From: Scilla litardierei
Lineage: Eukaryota > Streptophyta > Magnoliopsida > Asparagales > Asparagaceae
Assembly (NCBI GenBank): GCA_030789695.1
Contig: CM061140.1
Span: forward strand, 79,484,422 to 79,548,421
Direction of reading: 5' to 3'
DNA length: 64,000 nucleotides
Shown here: positions 32,494 to 42,675 of the stretch, one piece after another
How positions within the stretch are numbered: position 1 is the first letter of the stretch
Layout of the letters: every line of letters begins with the position of its first letter
Translations under genes and position numbers: made by a program
Notes under the pieces: generated by a model
What the model was told of the DNA's origin: nothing
Databases searched by the model: none
Seen by the model: the letters and a program-made list of their open reading frames with translations, nothing else

Positions 32494-35400
32494 ATGGAAT
32501 GCTCTCATGACTGCTTAATAGACAGCGCGTCAACACATACGATCCTTCAGCACAAATGCTATTTTCATAGCATTATCCCGTATAAGAGCTCTGTAAACAC
32601 AGTTTCAGGGCCATCGGACATAATTGAAGGTTCTGGGAATGCAACCTTGTTGCTCCCCAATAGAACAGAAATAAAAATAAAAGATGCACTTTACTCTCCG
32701 AATTCCAAGAGAAACTTACTAAGTTTCAAAGATATCCGTCTTAACGGATTCCACTTGGAAACAGCAAATGTCAAAGAAAATGAATTACTGTATGTAACGT
32801 CTCAAGAAAATGGAGTTAAAACCATACTTGAATGTTTTGAGAGCCTCTCATCAGGCCTCTACCATACAAAAATTCGGAGAGAGGAAGCAAACCTGACGGA
32901 GCACCTGAAGTGCCCGACATCGGCCAAATTCTTACTTTGGCACGATAGACTTGGCCACCCCGGATCTGTGATGATACACCGCATCCTAGCACAATCCCAT
33001 GTGCATAAACTGAAGAACCAGAAGATTCTTCAGAAGGGAGAATTCCCTTGTGTACCCTGCTTTAAGGGTAAATTAATAACAAGGCCATCACCACTTAAAG
33101 TGGATGTTGAGTCTCCTAGCTTCCTTGAAAGAATACATGGAGATATATGTGGACCTATCCACCCCCCTAGCGGGCCCTTTCGGTACTTTATGGTACTGAT
33201 TAATGCATCTTCGAAATACTCGTATGTGTGTCTAATTTCAACCCGCAACTTAGCTTTTCCAAAGCTTTTGGCACAAATAATAAAGTTGCGGGCGCATTTC
33301 CCAGACAACCAAATAAAGAAAATACGTCTGGATAATGCGGGGGAATTTACCTCTCAGTCATTCCAAGAATATTACCAGGCAACAGGAATAGAAATTGAAC
33401 ATCCAGTGCCGCATGTTCACACCCAGAATGGGTTAGCTGAGTCGCTAATTAAAAGACTCCAATGGATCGCACGACCATTGCTGATGAAATCCCAGTTGCC
33501 GGTGGATGCATAGGGACATGAAATTTTGCATGCTGCATCACTAATAAAAATTAGACCCTCAGGAGGTCAGAGTCTATCTCCAATGCAACTCGCATATGGA
33601 ACGCCGCCGAACATCTCTCACTTGAGAATCTTCGGCTGCGCAGTTTATATCCCCATTGCACCACCACAGAGGACCAAGATGGGTCCTCAACGTCGCCTAG
33701 GTATCTACGTAGGGTTTGACTCACCCTCCATTATAAGATACCTAGAACCCCAAACGGGGGACGTTTTCAAGGCACGCCTTGAAGACTGCAATTTTGATGA
33801 GACGTATTTCCCCAAAATGGGCCTAGACATCGAAAAGTCTAGTGCAAAGCAAATGTTAACGTGGGATACAAAAAGCTTGACCCACTATGATCCGGTAACA
33901 AAACAATGTGATGATGAGATCCGGAAGATCTTACACATCCAGGACACAGTCCATAGATTACCGGACTCGTTCACTAACAACCAGAAGATTGTCAGATCAC
34001 ACATCCCTGCTGCGAATACTCCAGCTAGGATTGACATCCCGAAGGATGGATGCAATCCACCTGCAGCAGGAGTGGCTGCACCTCAACAGAAAAGAGGCAG
34101 ACCACCAGGCTCCAAGGATAAAAATCCAAGAAAAAGAAAAATATCCGGAGACCTTGGGATGATACCCCCACAGAGAAACGAGCTCGTGTCCATACCCTCT
34201 CCCCTCCCGGAATCCACTGCAGAGGAACTGCCGGGAGAAACAGAAATATCACTAAATTATGTACGTACAGGGGAGGTATTGGACAGAAAGAGTACATTCG
34301 TCGACGATGACTTCGCGTTTCACATTGCCATTCACGTCGCCGGAAGCGATGATGATTATGAACCACACTCCGTTGCTGAATGCAAACGTAGAGATGATTG
34401 GCCAAAGTGGAATCTGGCAATAGAAGCCGAGCTGGACTCGCTTCAGAAACGAAAAGTCTTTGGGCAAATAGTCCGGACACCTACCGGTGTCAAACCTGTG
34501 GGATACAAATGGGTATTCGTCAGAAAAAGAAACGAAAATAATGAGATCGCACGCTACAAAGCTAGATTTGTAGCACATGGATTTTCCCAAAGACCGGGTA
34601 TAGACTATGACGAAACATACTCCCCGGTCATGGATGCAATCACGTTCAGATTCCTGATAAGCTTAACAGCAAAGGAAGGCCTAGATATGCAGCTAATGGA
34701 TGTTGTGACCGCGTATCTATACGGAAATCTCGACAAGGAGATCTACATGAAACTTCCTGATGGCTTTTCAATGCCTGCTGAACTGAAAGATAGACCTCGG
34801 GACGTCTATTCTGTTAAGCTACAAAGATCATTGTATGGTCTCAAACAATCAGGAAGAATGTGGTATAACAGACTCAGTGAGTTCCTTGTTCAACAAGGAT
34901 TCACGAACAATGAAGTCTGCCCTTGTATCTTCATAAGAACAAAGGGAAAAGGATTTGTGATAATAGCTGTCTACGTAGACGATCTGAATCTCATAGGATC
35001 TCCCGAAGAGATCACTAAGATATCTGTAAGCCTAAAAAAAGAATTCGAAATGAAAGACCTAGGCAAAACCAAATTCTGCCTTGGCTTGCAGATTGAACAT
35101 CAAAAGGACGGAATCCTATTACACCAAACCACATATATGAAGAAAATGTTGCAAAGATTCCATATGGACCATTGCCATCCATTGAGTACACCTATGGTGG
35201 TACGATCCCTGGATGCACATAAAGACCCCTTCCGGCCGCTGGAAGAGGGGGAGGATATACTTGGTCTGGAAGTTCCCTATCTGAGTGCCATCGGAGCATT
35301 ACTATATCTGGCAAACTGCACGCGTCCCGATATAGTGTTCGCAGTAAATTTGCTTGCCAGATACAGTACAGGGCCTATACAACACCACTGGACCGGGGTA

Positions 35401-35976
35401 AAGCACCTTCTGCGCTACCTCCAAGGGTCTACAGATTTGGGACTCTTCTACAAAAATGGAACATCCTCTACACTTGCAGGTTATGCTGATGCAGGGTACT
35501 TGTCTGATCCCCACAAAGCAAAATCACAGACTGGGTACGTGTTTACCTACGGAGGGACAGCCATTTCCTGGAGATCCATCAAGCAAACCTTGACGGCGAC
35601 CTCATCCAATCACTCAGAGATCATTGCCATCCATGAAGCAAGCAGAGAATGCGTATGGCTACGCTCAGTCATCCACCACATCTTGTCTACGACCGGACTT
35701 AAGACTGGAGACCTCGAGCCCACTACCATGTTCGAGGACAATGCTGCTTGCATAGCTCAGCTACGAGGTGGCTTCATCAAAGGCGACAGAACGAAACATA
35801 TTTCACCAAAGTTCTTCTGGACGCACGAGCTACAGAGAGATGGCAAGATCGACATCAGACAAGTGCAGTCATGTGACAATTTGGCAGATTTGTTCACTAA
35901 AGCACTTCCTACTGCTACCTTTAGAAAACTTGTACATAGGATTGGAATGAGACGCCTAAGAGATCTGAAAGCTTGA
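32494..35976 (+). pseudogene. pol: Copia C pol, nearly intact with one amber codon
   Basis: A single frame of ~1160 codons with one internal TAG (33511-33513, where Trp is expected). In order: aspartic protease (LIDSASTHTIL near the start); integrase zinc finger (LWHDRLGHPG ... CVPCFKGK); integrase core with D in HGDICGPI, D in IRLDNAGEF and E in NGLAESLIK; reverse transcriptase (YKWVFVRKRNE, KARFVAHGFSQ, YSPVMDAITFRFL, catalytic VYVDDLNLIG at ~34970); RNase H (GYADAGYLSDPHKAKSQTGY, SSNHSEIIAIHEA, FEDNAACIAQL). An Asn replaces the usual Asp in FMVLINASS, which is not a catalytic position. The part after the TAG begins in the same frame, so only that codon interrupts the protein. Confidence 0.9.
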
Positions 35977-36178
35977 GAGCTTGTACAGATCAGGGGGAGT
36001 TTGGCAGAGTTTGTACTCTTTTCCCTTAACTATGGTTTTTCCCACTGGGTTTTCCATAGCCAAAGGTTTTAACGAGGCAAATCTTACCAACTCAGGATCC
36101 TGAAGTATCCACCCCATGTGAGACCCATACAGGCTCAGAATCCTGAAGTATTCATGAGCAGGGTCCATAACTATGGCT

Positions 36179-36191
36179 GGATAAGGGGGAG
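36179..36191 (+). other. Polypurine tract of Copia C
   Basis: GGATAAGGGGGAG abuts the 3' LTR. Confidence 0.85.
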
Positions 36192-36339
36192 TGTTGTGAA
36201 CGGGTATTTACTGGGTTGGATGAGTTATTGGGCCATCCTAAGTGTTTGTGCCCATATCTGTATAAGCCCACTTGTATTCTCCCCTTTTGGCTATAAATAT
36301 AGACCTGAGGGCTCTCCCCTCAGCAGTTGATTCATAACA
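36192..36339 (+). repeat. 3' LTR of Copia C (148 bp)
   Basis: Identical to 29267-29414 as read. Followed by TTTTC, the right target copy. Confidence 0.95.
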
Positions 36340-36512
36340 TTTTCAAATTTGTTTTATTTTTAAATTGTCTTACTATTTTTTTGGTTCGCATGTGGGTAGA
36401 GTTGGTAATAAGTTCAGTCTGAACAGTGAACAAATATGTGCATCCAGGTTTAAATTTATTCTACTCGGGACCAACAAACCCCAAGTTCTAATTGGTCGGC
36501 CAATTAAATAAA

Positions 36513-37297
36513 GGGAGTTGCTATTAGCACAGATCAGATTGCTGGGTTCACAGACCACTTATTACAAGTTTGCCTTTAAAATATTTTTCTGAGTTTACAG
36601 ACCACTTATTTACAAGTTTGCCGTATTCCTCCTCTCTCCCCTTCGCGTCACCGTCCACCTTCTCCATCGCCGCTGCCGAGGACCCCCTCACCGCCCCTGC
36701 CTCCCTTCACCGGGCTTTCTCGTCCCTCTTCATTCCACATGCGTCAGCGAGGGCTTGAGATCTCCCTTCGCCAGCAACGAGAAAGTCCTTGGTTCAGTTG
36801 TCTTTGTCTTGGTTTCTTTCATCTAATCTCTGTAAAATTAGCTTCCACAGCTAGATGATGATATTGCAGTTTGAATAGTAGTGTTCCACGCTAGTGACTT
36901 GATCTTTTTGTGAGCTTTTTTTAATGGTAGTGCATCGGGAGGAAAGATGAGAAAGATCTGATCTTTAGAATGGTTTGTTTGTTGTAGTGTCCAGTGTCAT
37001 TCCATTGACGATGGAAGTGGTCGATGGAGTTGAAATAGAGATTAGAAATGAGGTTTTGGGAAGAGATCACGTGGCATTCGAATCAAATTTGAATGTTAAC
37101 AATGAAAATGAGATTGCGGAGAGTAGCACTGATGAATTTCCTAGAGACCCATCATTAATAGCTGAAGGTCTTAGTTCATCTGCAGTAGGACAAACTTGTA
37201 AATAAGTGGTATGTAAACTCAACAAATGATTTAAATGGCAAACTTGTAAATAAGTGGCCTGTGAACTCAGCAATCTGGCTGTGCTAATAGCAACTCC
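36513..37297. mobile_element. Mutator-like TIR element (~785 bp)
   Basis: Terminal inverted repeats of ~105 bp: GGAGTTGCTATTAGCACAGA at the left, and its complement ending CTAATAGCAACTCC at the right. The repeats themselves contain a duplicated CAGACCACTTATTACAAGTT block. Flanking duplications ATTAAATAAA (36503-36512, 37298-37307) are 9-10 bp, the size made by Mutator-family transposases. The inside has a proline/serine-rich stretch (36600-36758) and a fragment MEVVDGVEIEIRNEVLGRDH (from ~37011) that could be captured coding sequence; neither is assigned. No transposase. Confidence 0.75.
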
Positions 37298-37326
37298 ATT
37301 AAATAAATAGGGTTATTTTCATAATG

Positions 37327-37580
37327 GACCCCAAAAACGTCTTGTTTGAAAAGTGTCCCCCAAAAAATTGCATTTGCAGTAAGGTCCCCCAAATTGCATA
37401 AGTCACGCGAAAAGAGTCCCTTTGGGGGGCTTATTTGAAAAGAAAATTCTTTTCAAATAATATTTCTTTTCAAATAAGCCCTCCAAAGGGACTCTTTTCG
37501 CGTGACTTATGCAATTTGTGGGACCTTACTGCAAATGCAATTTTTAGGGGACCCTTTTCAAACAAGACATTTTTGGGGGG
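37327..37580. mobile_element. Fold-back element (~254 bp)
   Basis: Left arm CCCCAAAAACGTCTTGTTTG ... and right arm ... CAAACAAGACATTTTTGGGG are near-perfect reverse complements, ~115 bp each, meeting at AAATTCTTTTCAAATAATAT near 37450. No coding sequence; target duplication unclear. Confidence 0.75.
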
Positions 37581-37876
37581 TTTATATCTAAAAAGCCATA
37601 AAATAAAAACTATAAAAATTTCTAGCCCCTCTGTCTATGCACAATATAGCTTGCATATATCATGTGAGTCTGATGACTAAAGGTCTAAGTTTCATTATTC
37701 TTAAATTTAAATTTAATAAGGATAAACTTGAAGTACGTTTCACCAAAATCAATATTCATTCTAACGAGGTTTTTTCTTTCACTTAACGCCCTTCCTCCAT
37801 GAACTTGTCCTTATTCCGAAAAAAATATATTTCATTATGCAATGACATAAAAAATGCTTATCTGACATGTTTTTCA
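37581..37876. other. AT-rich stretch without features
   Basis: No gene, repeat or regulatory pattern is seen. Flanked by the fold-back element and an LTR fragment. Confidence 0.5.
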
Positions 37877-38867
37877 TGTTCAATATTGCGTCATTTCAAT
37901 ATATGTTTTGATGATGAGCAAACATATTTATGTGCTAATAATCAATAAATACAGAAATGAAGTAGAAGAGCAAATCTTAGTGAAGTTTGATCAAGGCTAA
38001 GGAATGAATCAATCGAAGAATTAATAACAAGATTTGGATTTCAAGACTACATCAAAGTAGTTTAAAGGCAAAAATTATTTGATGTATTTATTTTCTTGTT
38101 TTTGATTCAAATGTTAAAACATTGATGTAGCGCACACATACTTAGGATTTCATAGAAAAAATTTACACTATTTTGAAAATATTTCAACCTATTTACTTAA
38201 GTTTTTCAAGGCTGTAACAATTATTTTGAAGGTTATTAGTCGACCAATCATTGTCCATTTGTCGACTAATAAACCTGTAAAATTAATGAATAATCAACAT
38301 GACAGATTAATCGACCAGGGTTCTATTACAAGTCGACTAATAGCTAGACTACTAGGCGAACAGATGAACACTAGTCGACTAATTTCAAACAGAGAATTCT
38401 ATAATTTTCTAACATGACTGACTAGTCGACTAGAGGTAAACTGGTAGTAGTTGTTGTTCATTAGTCAACTAACAACATTACTGTTGGGTAGAACAGAAAA
38501 TCCACGACTAGTTGTTACTAGCTGTTTTGATGTTGTTTTGGGAATTCAATTTTTTATTTTCTTCATCTATAAGTAAGGTTGATTCCCTGGCTTTTACAAG
38601 TAAGAAAGATCAATATTTTTATGAGAAAATTTTATTTTTATTTAAAGCCTTCAAAAGAAAAACACCTCATCTGTTTTCATTATTTAAAGATTACTATTTG
38701 ATTTCTTGGCAAATATTAGATCTATTTGCTCTCAGATTTCCCCTTCGAATCCTTATTGTTGCGAGGTGGAACTCGCGTACAATGAATTTGTATTATGGGG
38801 AACCAAGTGCACGGTGGTTATATTGATAAGAGGATTTAGATGGGCTATTTAACAAGTGATTAGTGGG
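37877..38867 (+). repeat. Copia LTR fragment related to the solo LTR
   Basis: Starts TGTTCAATATTGCGTCATTTC, then TTTTGATGATGAGCAAAC, clearly related to the start at 5587. It has a cluster of TAGTCGACTA-type palindromes (~38237-38470), where the solo LTR has CAGTCGACTG. The end is not recognisable; the sequence seems cut by the next element near 38868. Confidence 0.55.
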
Positions 38868-39855
38868 GTGAAGAGGCTAAGCTTGCCGCCGGGGGAGGCT
38901 ACGGAGTCAAATCTCGCCGGACGCGGAGGAGGAGGATCGGGCTGTGGGAGTCGAAGGCGGATGTCGACCAAGGGGCAAGCTACCCTGCACAACGAGCAAC
39001 TCGTCAGAAGGGCCGGGTTGGGGTCCAACCTTTAGCCCCTCCGATGCCTAAGTCAGTAACTGGACTTAAAGCAGGGGCTAGGCACGCATGTCAGACTGAG
39101 GGTGTGTCGACCGTATGTGACGAGCTATGGGGGGAGAACAAAGATATGGACGACCTTTGCTCTCGTGTGTGAATAATGTAATTGGGTGGGAATTTGCCAA
39201 CCCCCTCACCATAAGAAGTGAGGGGGTATTTATACCTGATGGGAGATGATTAGGTGGGGACTGACCTGGCATGATGACTCGACGTGCTGAGCTGGCCCGG
39301 CTGTCAGCGGAAGCTTCGGACGGGATGTCAGGAATAGGAGTGTCTGCCTCGCTTTTGTCAGATGGCGCAACGGCCAGGGGCACTTTTGTCAGGGTGTCAG
39401 GGCCGAAAGCATTAAGTGTCAGGGGGCTCAGCGGCCAGGGGGTGCTTTGTCAGATGGTCGGGCGGCGCTAGTGTCAGTCATGTCCTTACACTAGGTTGTT
39501 TGTCATGCGTGATGAACTAAAGGTCCGGTAATACTATCCCCGACGGCGGGGTTCGTGGGGACCCGTCGGGTCGACCTGTTCGTGGACCGCTGGCAGGGAG
39601 GGATATGCACGTGCCTCTGTCAGCATCCCAGGCTGCACTGTCTGGGTGCTCCCCAGGTGCACGGCCCCTGGCGGGCCGAGAGAATGCGGTTGTACGCCTC
39701 GACCGGGAGGGGGGGGGGGGGCACTGCGAGGTGCGCCCATTCCCATGTAGCCTCGGACCTCCGGGCCGGCGGTCCCTTTGCAAAGGGGTGAGTCAATGAG
39801 GTATATCAGTGGATCTGGGCGGGAGTCGGACTCCCACGATCTTTAGGTCGTAACA
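38868..39855 (-). repeat. Probable 3' LTR of the minus-strand Tat-like element
   Basis: The minus strand begins TGTTACGACCTAAAG at 39855, directly after the tract GGCCAGGGGCAAT. It has a TATA box GTATAAATACCCCCTCA (~39238-39222) and GGCATCGGAGGGGC (~39045), the latter resembling the U5 of the LTR at 3753. The left limit at TGATTAGTGGGG (38868) is a guess. Confidence 0.4.
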
Positions 39856-39868
39856 ATTGCCCCTGGCC
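39856..39868 (-). other. Polypurine tract, minus strand
   Basis: Minus-strand GGCCAGGGGCAAT before TGTTACG; same position and form as GACGGGGGCCAT at 27825. Confidence 0.5.
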
Positions 39869-40161
39869 TTCGAGCTTGAGGCGGGAGCCCGGCTCGGCTC
39901 GAAGGGCGAACTATCTCCGACGTTCCGAGCCGTCGGCAAGGATCCCGGCCTATGCCCGGGGGTGGCGGCGTTAGCTTCGGAACTCCCGCCATACCGGTCA
40001 TTATTGTGATTCGAAAGGATGGTAGAAAAATGAAGCGTCTCCACGATTGGGTTTGCGACGCATGGATGAGGTGACTCTCATGCCAGTCGAGGCGTTAAGT
40101 ACATCCCGATGGGGGCCGCGTGGCGGAGGACCGACGGTCGTGATGACCCGGTGGCCCACTT

Positions 40162-40169
40162 TATAAATA
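40162..40169 (+). promoter_or_regulatory. TATA box of the extra gene (+ strand)
   Basis: TATAAATA within CCACTTTATAAATAAAAAGG, ~195 nt upstream of the start at 40358. It points along the extra gene, opposite to the host element, so this gene probably has its own promoter. Confidence 0.5.
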
Positions 40170-40357
40170 AAAAGGGTTGGAAGGCGGTCGGCGGGAGTTT
40201 TCTTCTGTCTTCGATTCTTCTCCGGTCTTTAATACTTCCTTCTATCGCTTGGTGGCTTGGTTGCGACTTCCGCCGCCGGTCATCTTCTTCCGAACGTCTT
40301 CCCGATTTGACGGATCAGCTAGGTAATAATAATAATAATTTCTTTACTTTTCGACCT

Positions 40358-42357
40358 ATGGCTTCTCGTTTCGAGGTCGGAGGTGGTAGCCGAGTGGGGG
40401 AGGAGGAGCTGGTGGAAGAGGGGGCGTTGCCGCGGGGGGTGCGGCGGTCTAGGGAGAGGGGGTCATGGCGCACCGTTGTTCCAAGAGTGATTGGGTCCCT
40501 CTAATGTAGGTTGGACAGGATTAACATCAGGGAGATACGCGTGCGGTTCGTGTGACTGCCCTATGAGGTACGGGTCCCCGGGTCAGAGGAAACGGTGTGC
40601 TCGCCTGGAGATAATGAGGTCGGGGTTTATGTCCGGTCATTCAAGTTGGGGCTCCGTTTCCCGATCCACCCGTATCTGCTTTATCTATTGAACTTCCTGG
40701 AGTTGTCGATATTTGCCCTAGCGCCCCATTCCTGGGGCTTGTTGGTGGGGTTTGTCGTCTTGTGTCTTGCCTGCTCCTTGAGTCCCTCCCTGGCGCTGTT
40801 CTATCATTTTTTCGTAGTCCGGAAGAGGGGAATGTATCATTGTGTTTGTGCTAGGAGAGGACGGGAACTTATCCGCTGGGTGCCCGACGATGTCGGCGAA
40901 TGGATGATGGAGTTCGCCTTCGTGATGATGCCGAGCGACGTGATGTTGATGTCGAACTGGGGGGCGCAGAACCCTCTAGTGAATGAAAGGATGGAGCTGA
41001 CTGGGGAAGATCTAGCAAAAGATCAGATTCTGATGGAACTGCCCGAGGCGTACCGTCAGCTAGCAAGTTTGACGCGGAGCAGTTGGCTCGCCCAGGACTT
41101 TTGGTCCCTAGGTAGCTTTGACATTTGGTAAACCTTTAGCTAGCCTTACCCTGATCTCTTTTTCCTTCGTAGGTGGAGACGTGATGCGAGGGCCGGAGGA
41201 GGTGTCGGGATCGGCCGGAGTCCCCGTCGCGGAGGACACTGGTTCTTGCGAGAAAGGCAAGGGGGTGGCGCGTGAAGTAGGGTCCCGGGAACGGGGAGGC
41301 GGGGTCTCCCGTAGGGAGAGAGCACACCCGGAACGGAGGGCGGTCGAATCAGGTATCTCTACCGACGGGCCCAGCGATGATCTCCCTGCGGGCTCGTCCG
41401 CGCGGGAGGCATGTCCCTCCGTCCCGCCTGGGGTATCGGAGGTGGTCGAGCCTCGCAAGGCGCGCTTGGTTCAGAAGTGGCAATACGGGATCCCTTCATG
41501 GGATATGGGGAGGTCGATGAGCCCGAGTTGTGAGGGTGCCCTCATTCATTTCAAGAGGACTCGAGAGGAAGTCGAGACGTATCCAGATGACCGCCTCCAT
41601 AAGTTGCCTTTTCGAGTGGGCTGTGATGAGTCAGTATTCAAGGACGCCGGGGTGGCAGCGCGCCTCGCAGAGTATTGCATGTTACCGCGAGATTGCGAAT
41701 CCTTGACTCACGTGGGGGCGGAACGGTTGTGCGGCTATGATGTATGGCACGTCATGCAGGTAAGCCGGTTCCCTCGTCTTGCCCTTAGGCTTTCTTTATT
41801 CGTGCACTGCTAATTCGGGTCTTTTGTAGATGGTTACAGACCTGGTAGCCCTGCGGGGTCGCACTCTTGTGACCGCCACCAGAGCGGCTCTTGAGGTAGC
41901 AAGGGCGAACCTCGACGAGGTCAAGGTGAAGCTGAGGGAAATGGAAGCGGAGATGGAGAAGGTTAGGATGGCCTGTGAGGTAGAAAAGGGGTGGGCCGCG
42001 TACTTTGATTCGTCAAAAGCTACGATCGAGCGCCAACTCCTAGAGGTGACGCGGGAGAGGGATGACATCCGGTCGAAGCACGCCGTAGAGTTGGCTAGAA
42101 AGGAGGCGGTGATCGCGTTACAGAGGCGGAAAATAGCCGACATAAAGGAGGCCCTTGAGGCGGAGAAGAGGGAGAAGGGTATCGTGATGCGGCGGCTGGA
42201 GGAAAAGCGGGAAGTTGAAAGCGAAGTGATCGAGGCCGCTATCCGCCGCTACCATGACGAGCATGTTGTGCCGATGTTGCAAGAGGCAAGGGATGCGGGA
42301 GTTCACCAGGTGGCGAGAGATGTGAGGGCTCGGTCGGCTGAGAGGCGGCGTCGCTGA
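40358..42357 (+). pseudogene. Tat-type extra gene, copy 1 (Transposase_28-like plus coiled coil)
   Basis: Starts MASRFEVGGGSRVGEEELVE at 40358. The domain part (~40600-41111) reads GDNEVGVYVRSFKLGLRFPI, then HPYLLYLLNFLEL and HSWGLLVGFVVLC, homologous to 27639-27106. Two short introns have good sites: 41112-41172 (CTAG|GTAGCT ... TTCGTAG) and 41760-41829 (GCAG|GTAAGC ... TTTTGTAG). The last exon (41830-42357) is a Lys/Glu-rich coiled coil of ~175 residues ending SAERRRR-stop. Stops near 40502 and at ~40553 (TGA in RVRFV-LPYE) break the N-terminal part. Intron positions equal those of copy 2. Function in the host element is unknown. Confidence 0.55.
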
Positions 42358-42670
42358 GAAAGTGGGTTTGGGGGATCCTGTACCTTCTTGTGTGAGGGTT
42401 ATAACCAATGTCTTGTTGTAGTGTGCAGATGGTTTAATGTATAGCTTTGCTATTTGGATAAATGCATTGTATTGGTCTTGTGTCGGACTGTCTTCTTCCT
42501 TGTTGTGTCAGTAGACCATTAGTTTTGTGAGGAACGTCATTGCCCCCAACTTCGCTATGCCGAGGATATTCGGGTCGTCGGGAGATTGAAGTTGAGATGT
42601 ACCACGTTTACCAGGGGTTTGTTGGGAAACAAAGTGTGATTCCAGGTGGATCACAGAGGCGGGGTGAGGA
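42358..42670 (+). other. 3' flank of extra gene copy 1
   Basis: No coding sequence. It has ATAAATGCATTGTATTGG, a possible polyadenylation region, and the minus-strand PPT-like GTTGGGGGCAATG (~42552-42540). It ends at the LARD target copy GGTGC (42671-42675). Confidence 0.4.
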
Positions 42671-42675
42671 GGTGC

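Larger units (their letters stand above)
29267..36339 (+). mobile_element. Copia C: full-length Ty1-copia element with identical LTRs
   Basis: The 148-bp LTRs (29267-29414, 36192-36339) are identical by eye, and the target duplication TTTTC is intact on both sides (29262-29266, 36340-36344). Order: LTR, primer-site region, ~2-kb structured leader, gag, pol, polypurine tract, LTR. Gag has a frameshift and an amber codon, pol has a single amber codon. It is a recent insertion that could not have encoded its own complete proteins as read here. Confidence 0.95.
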
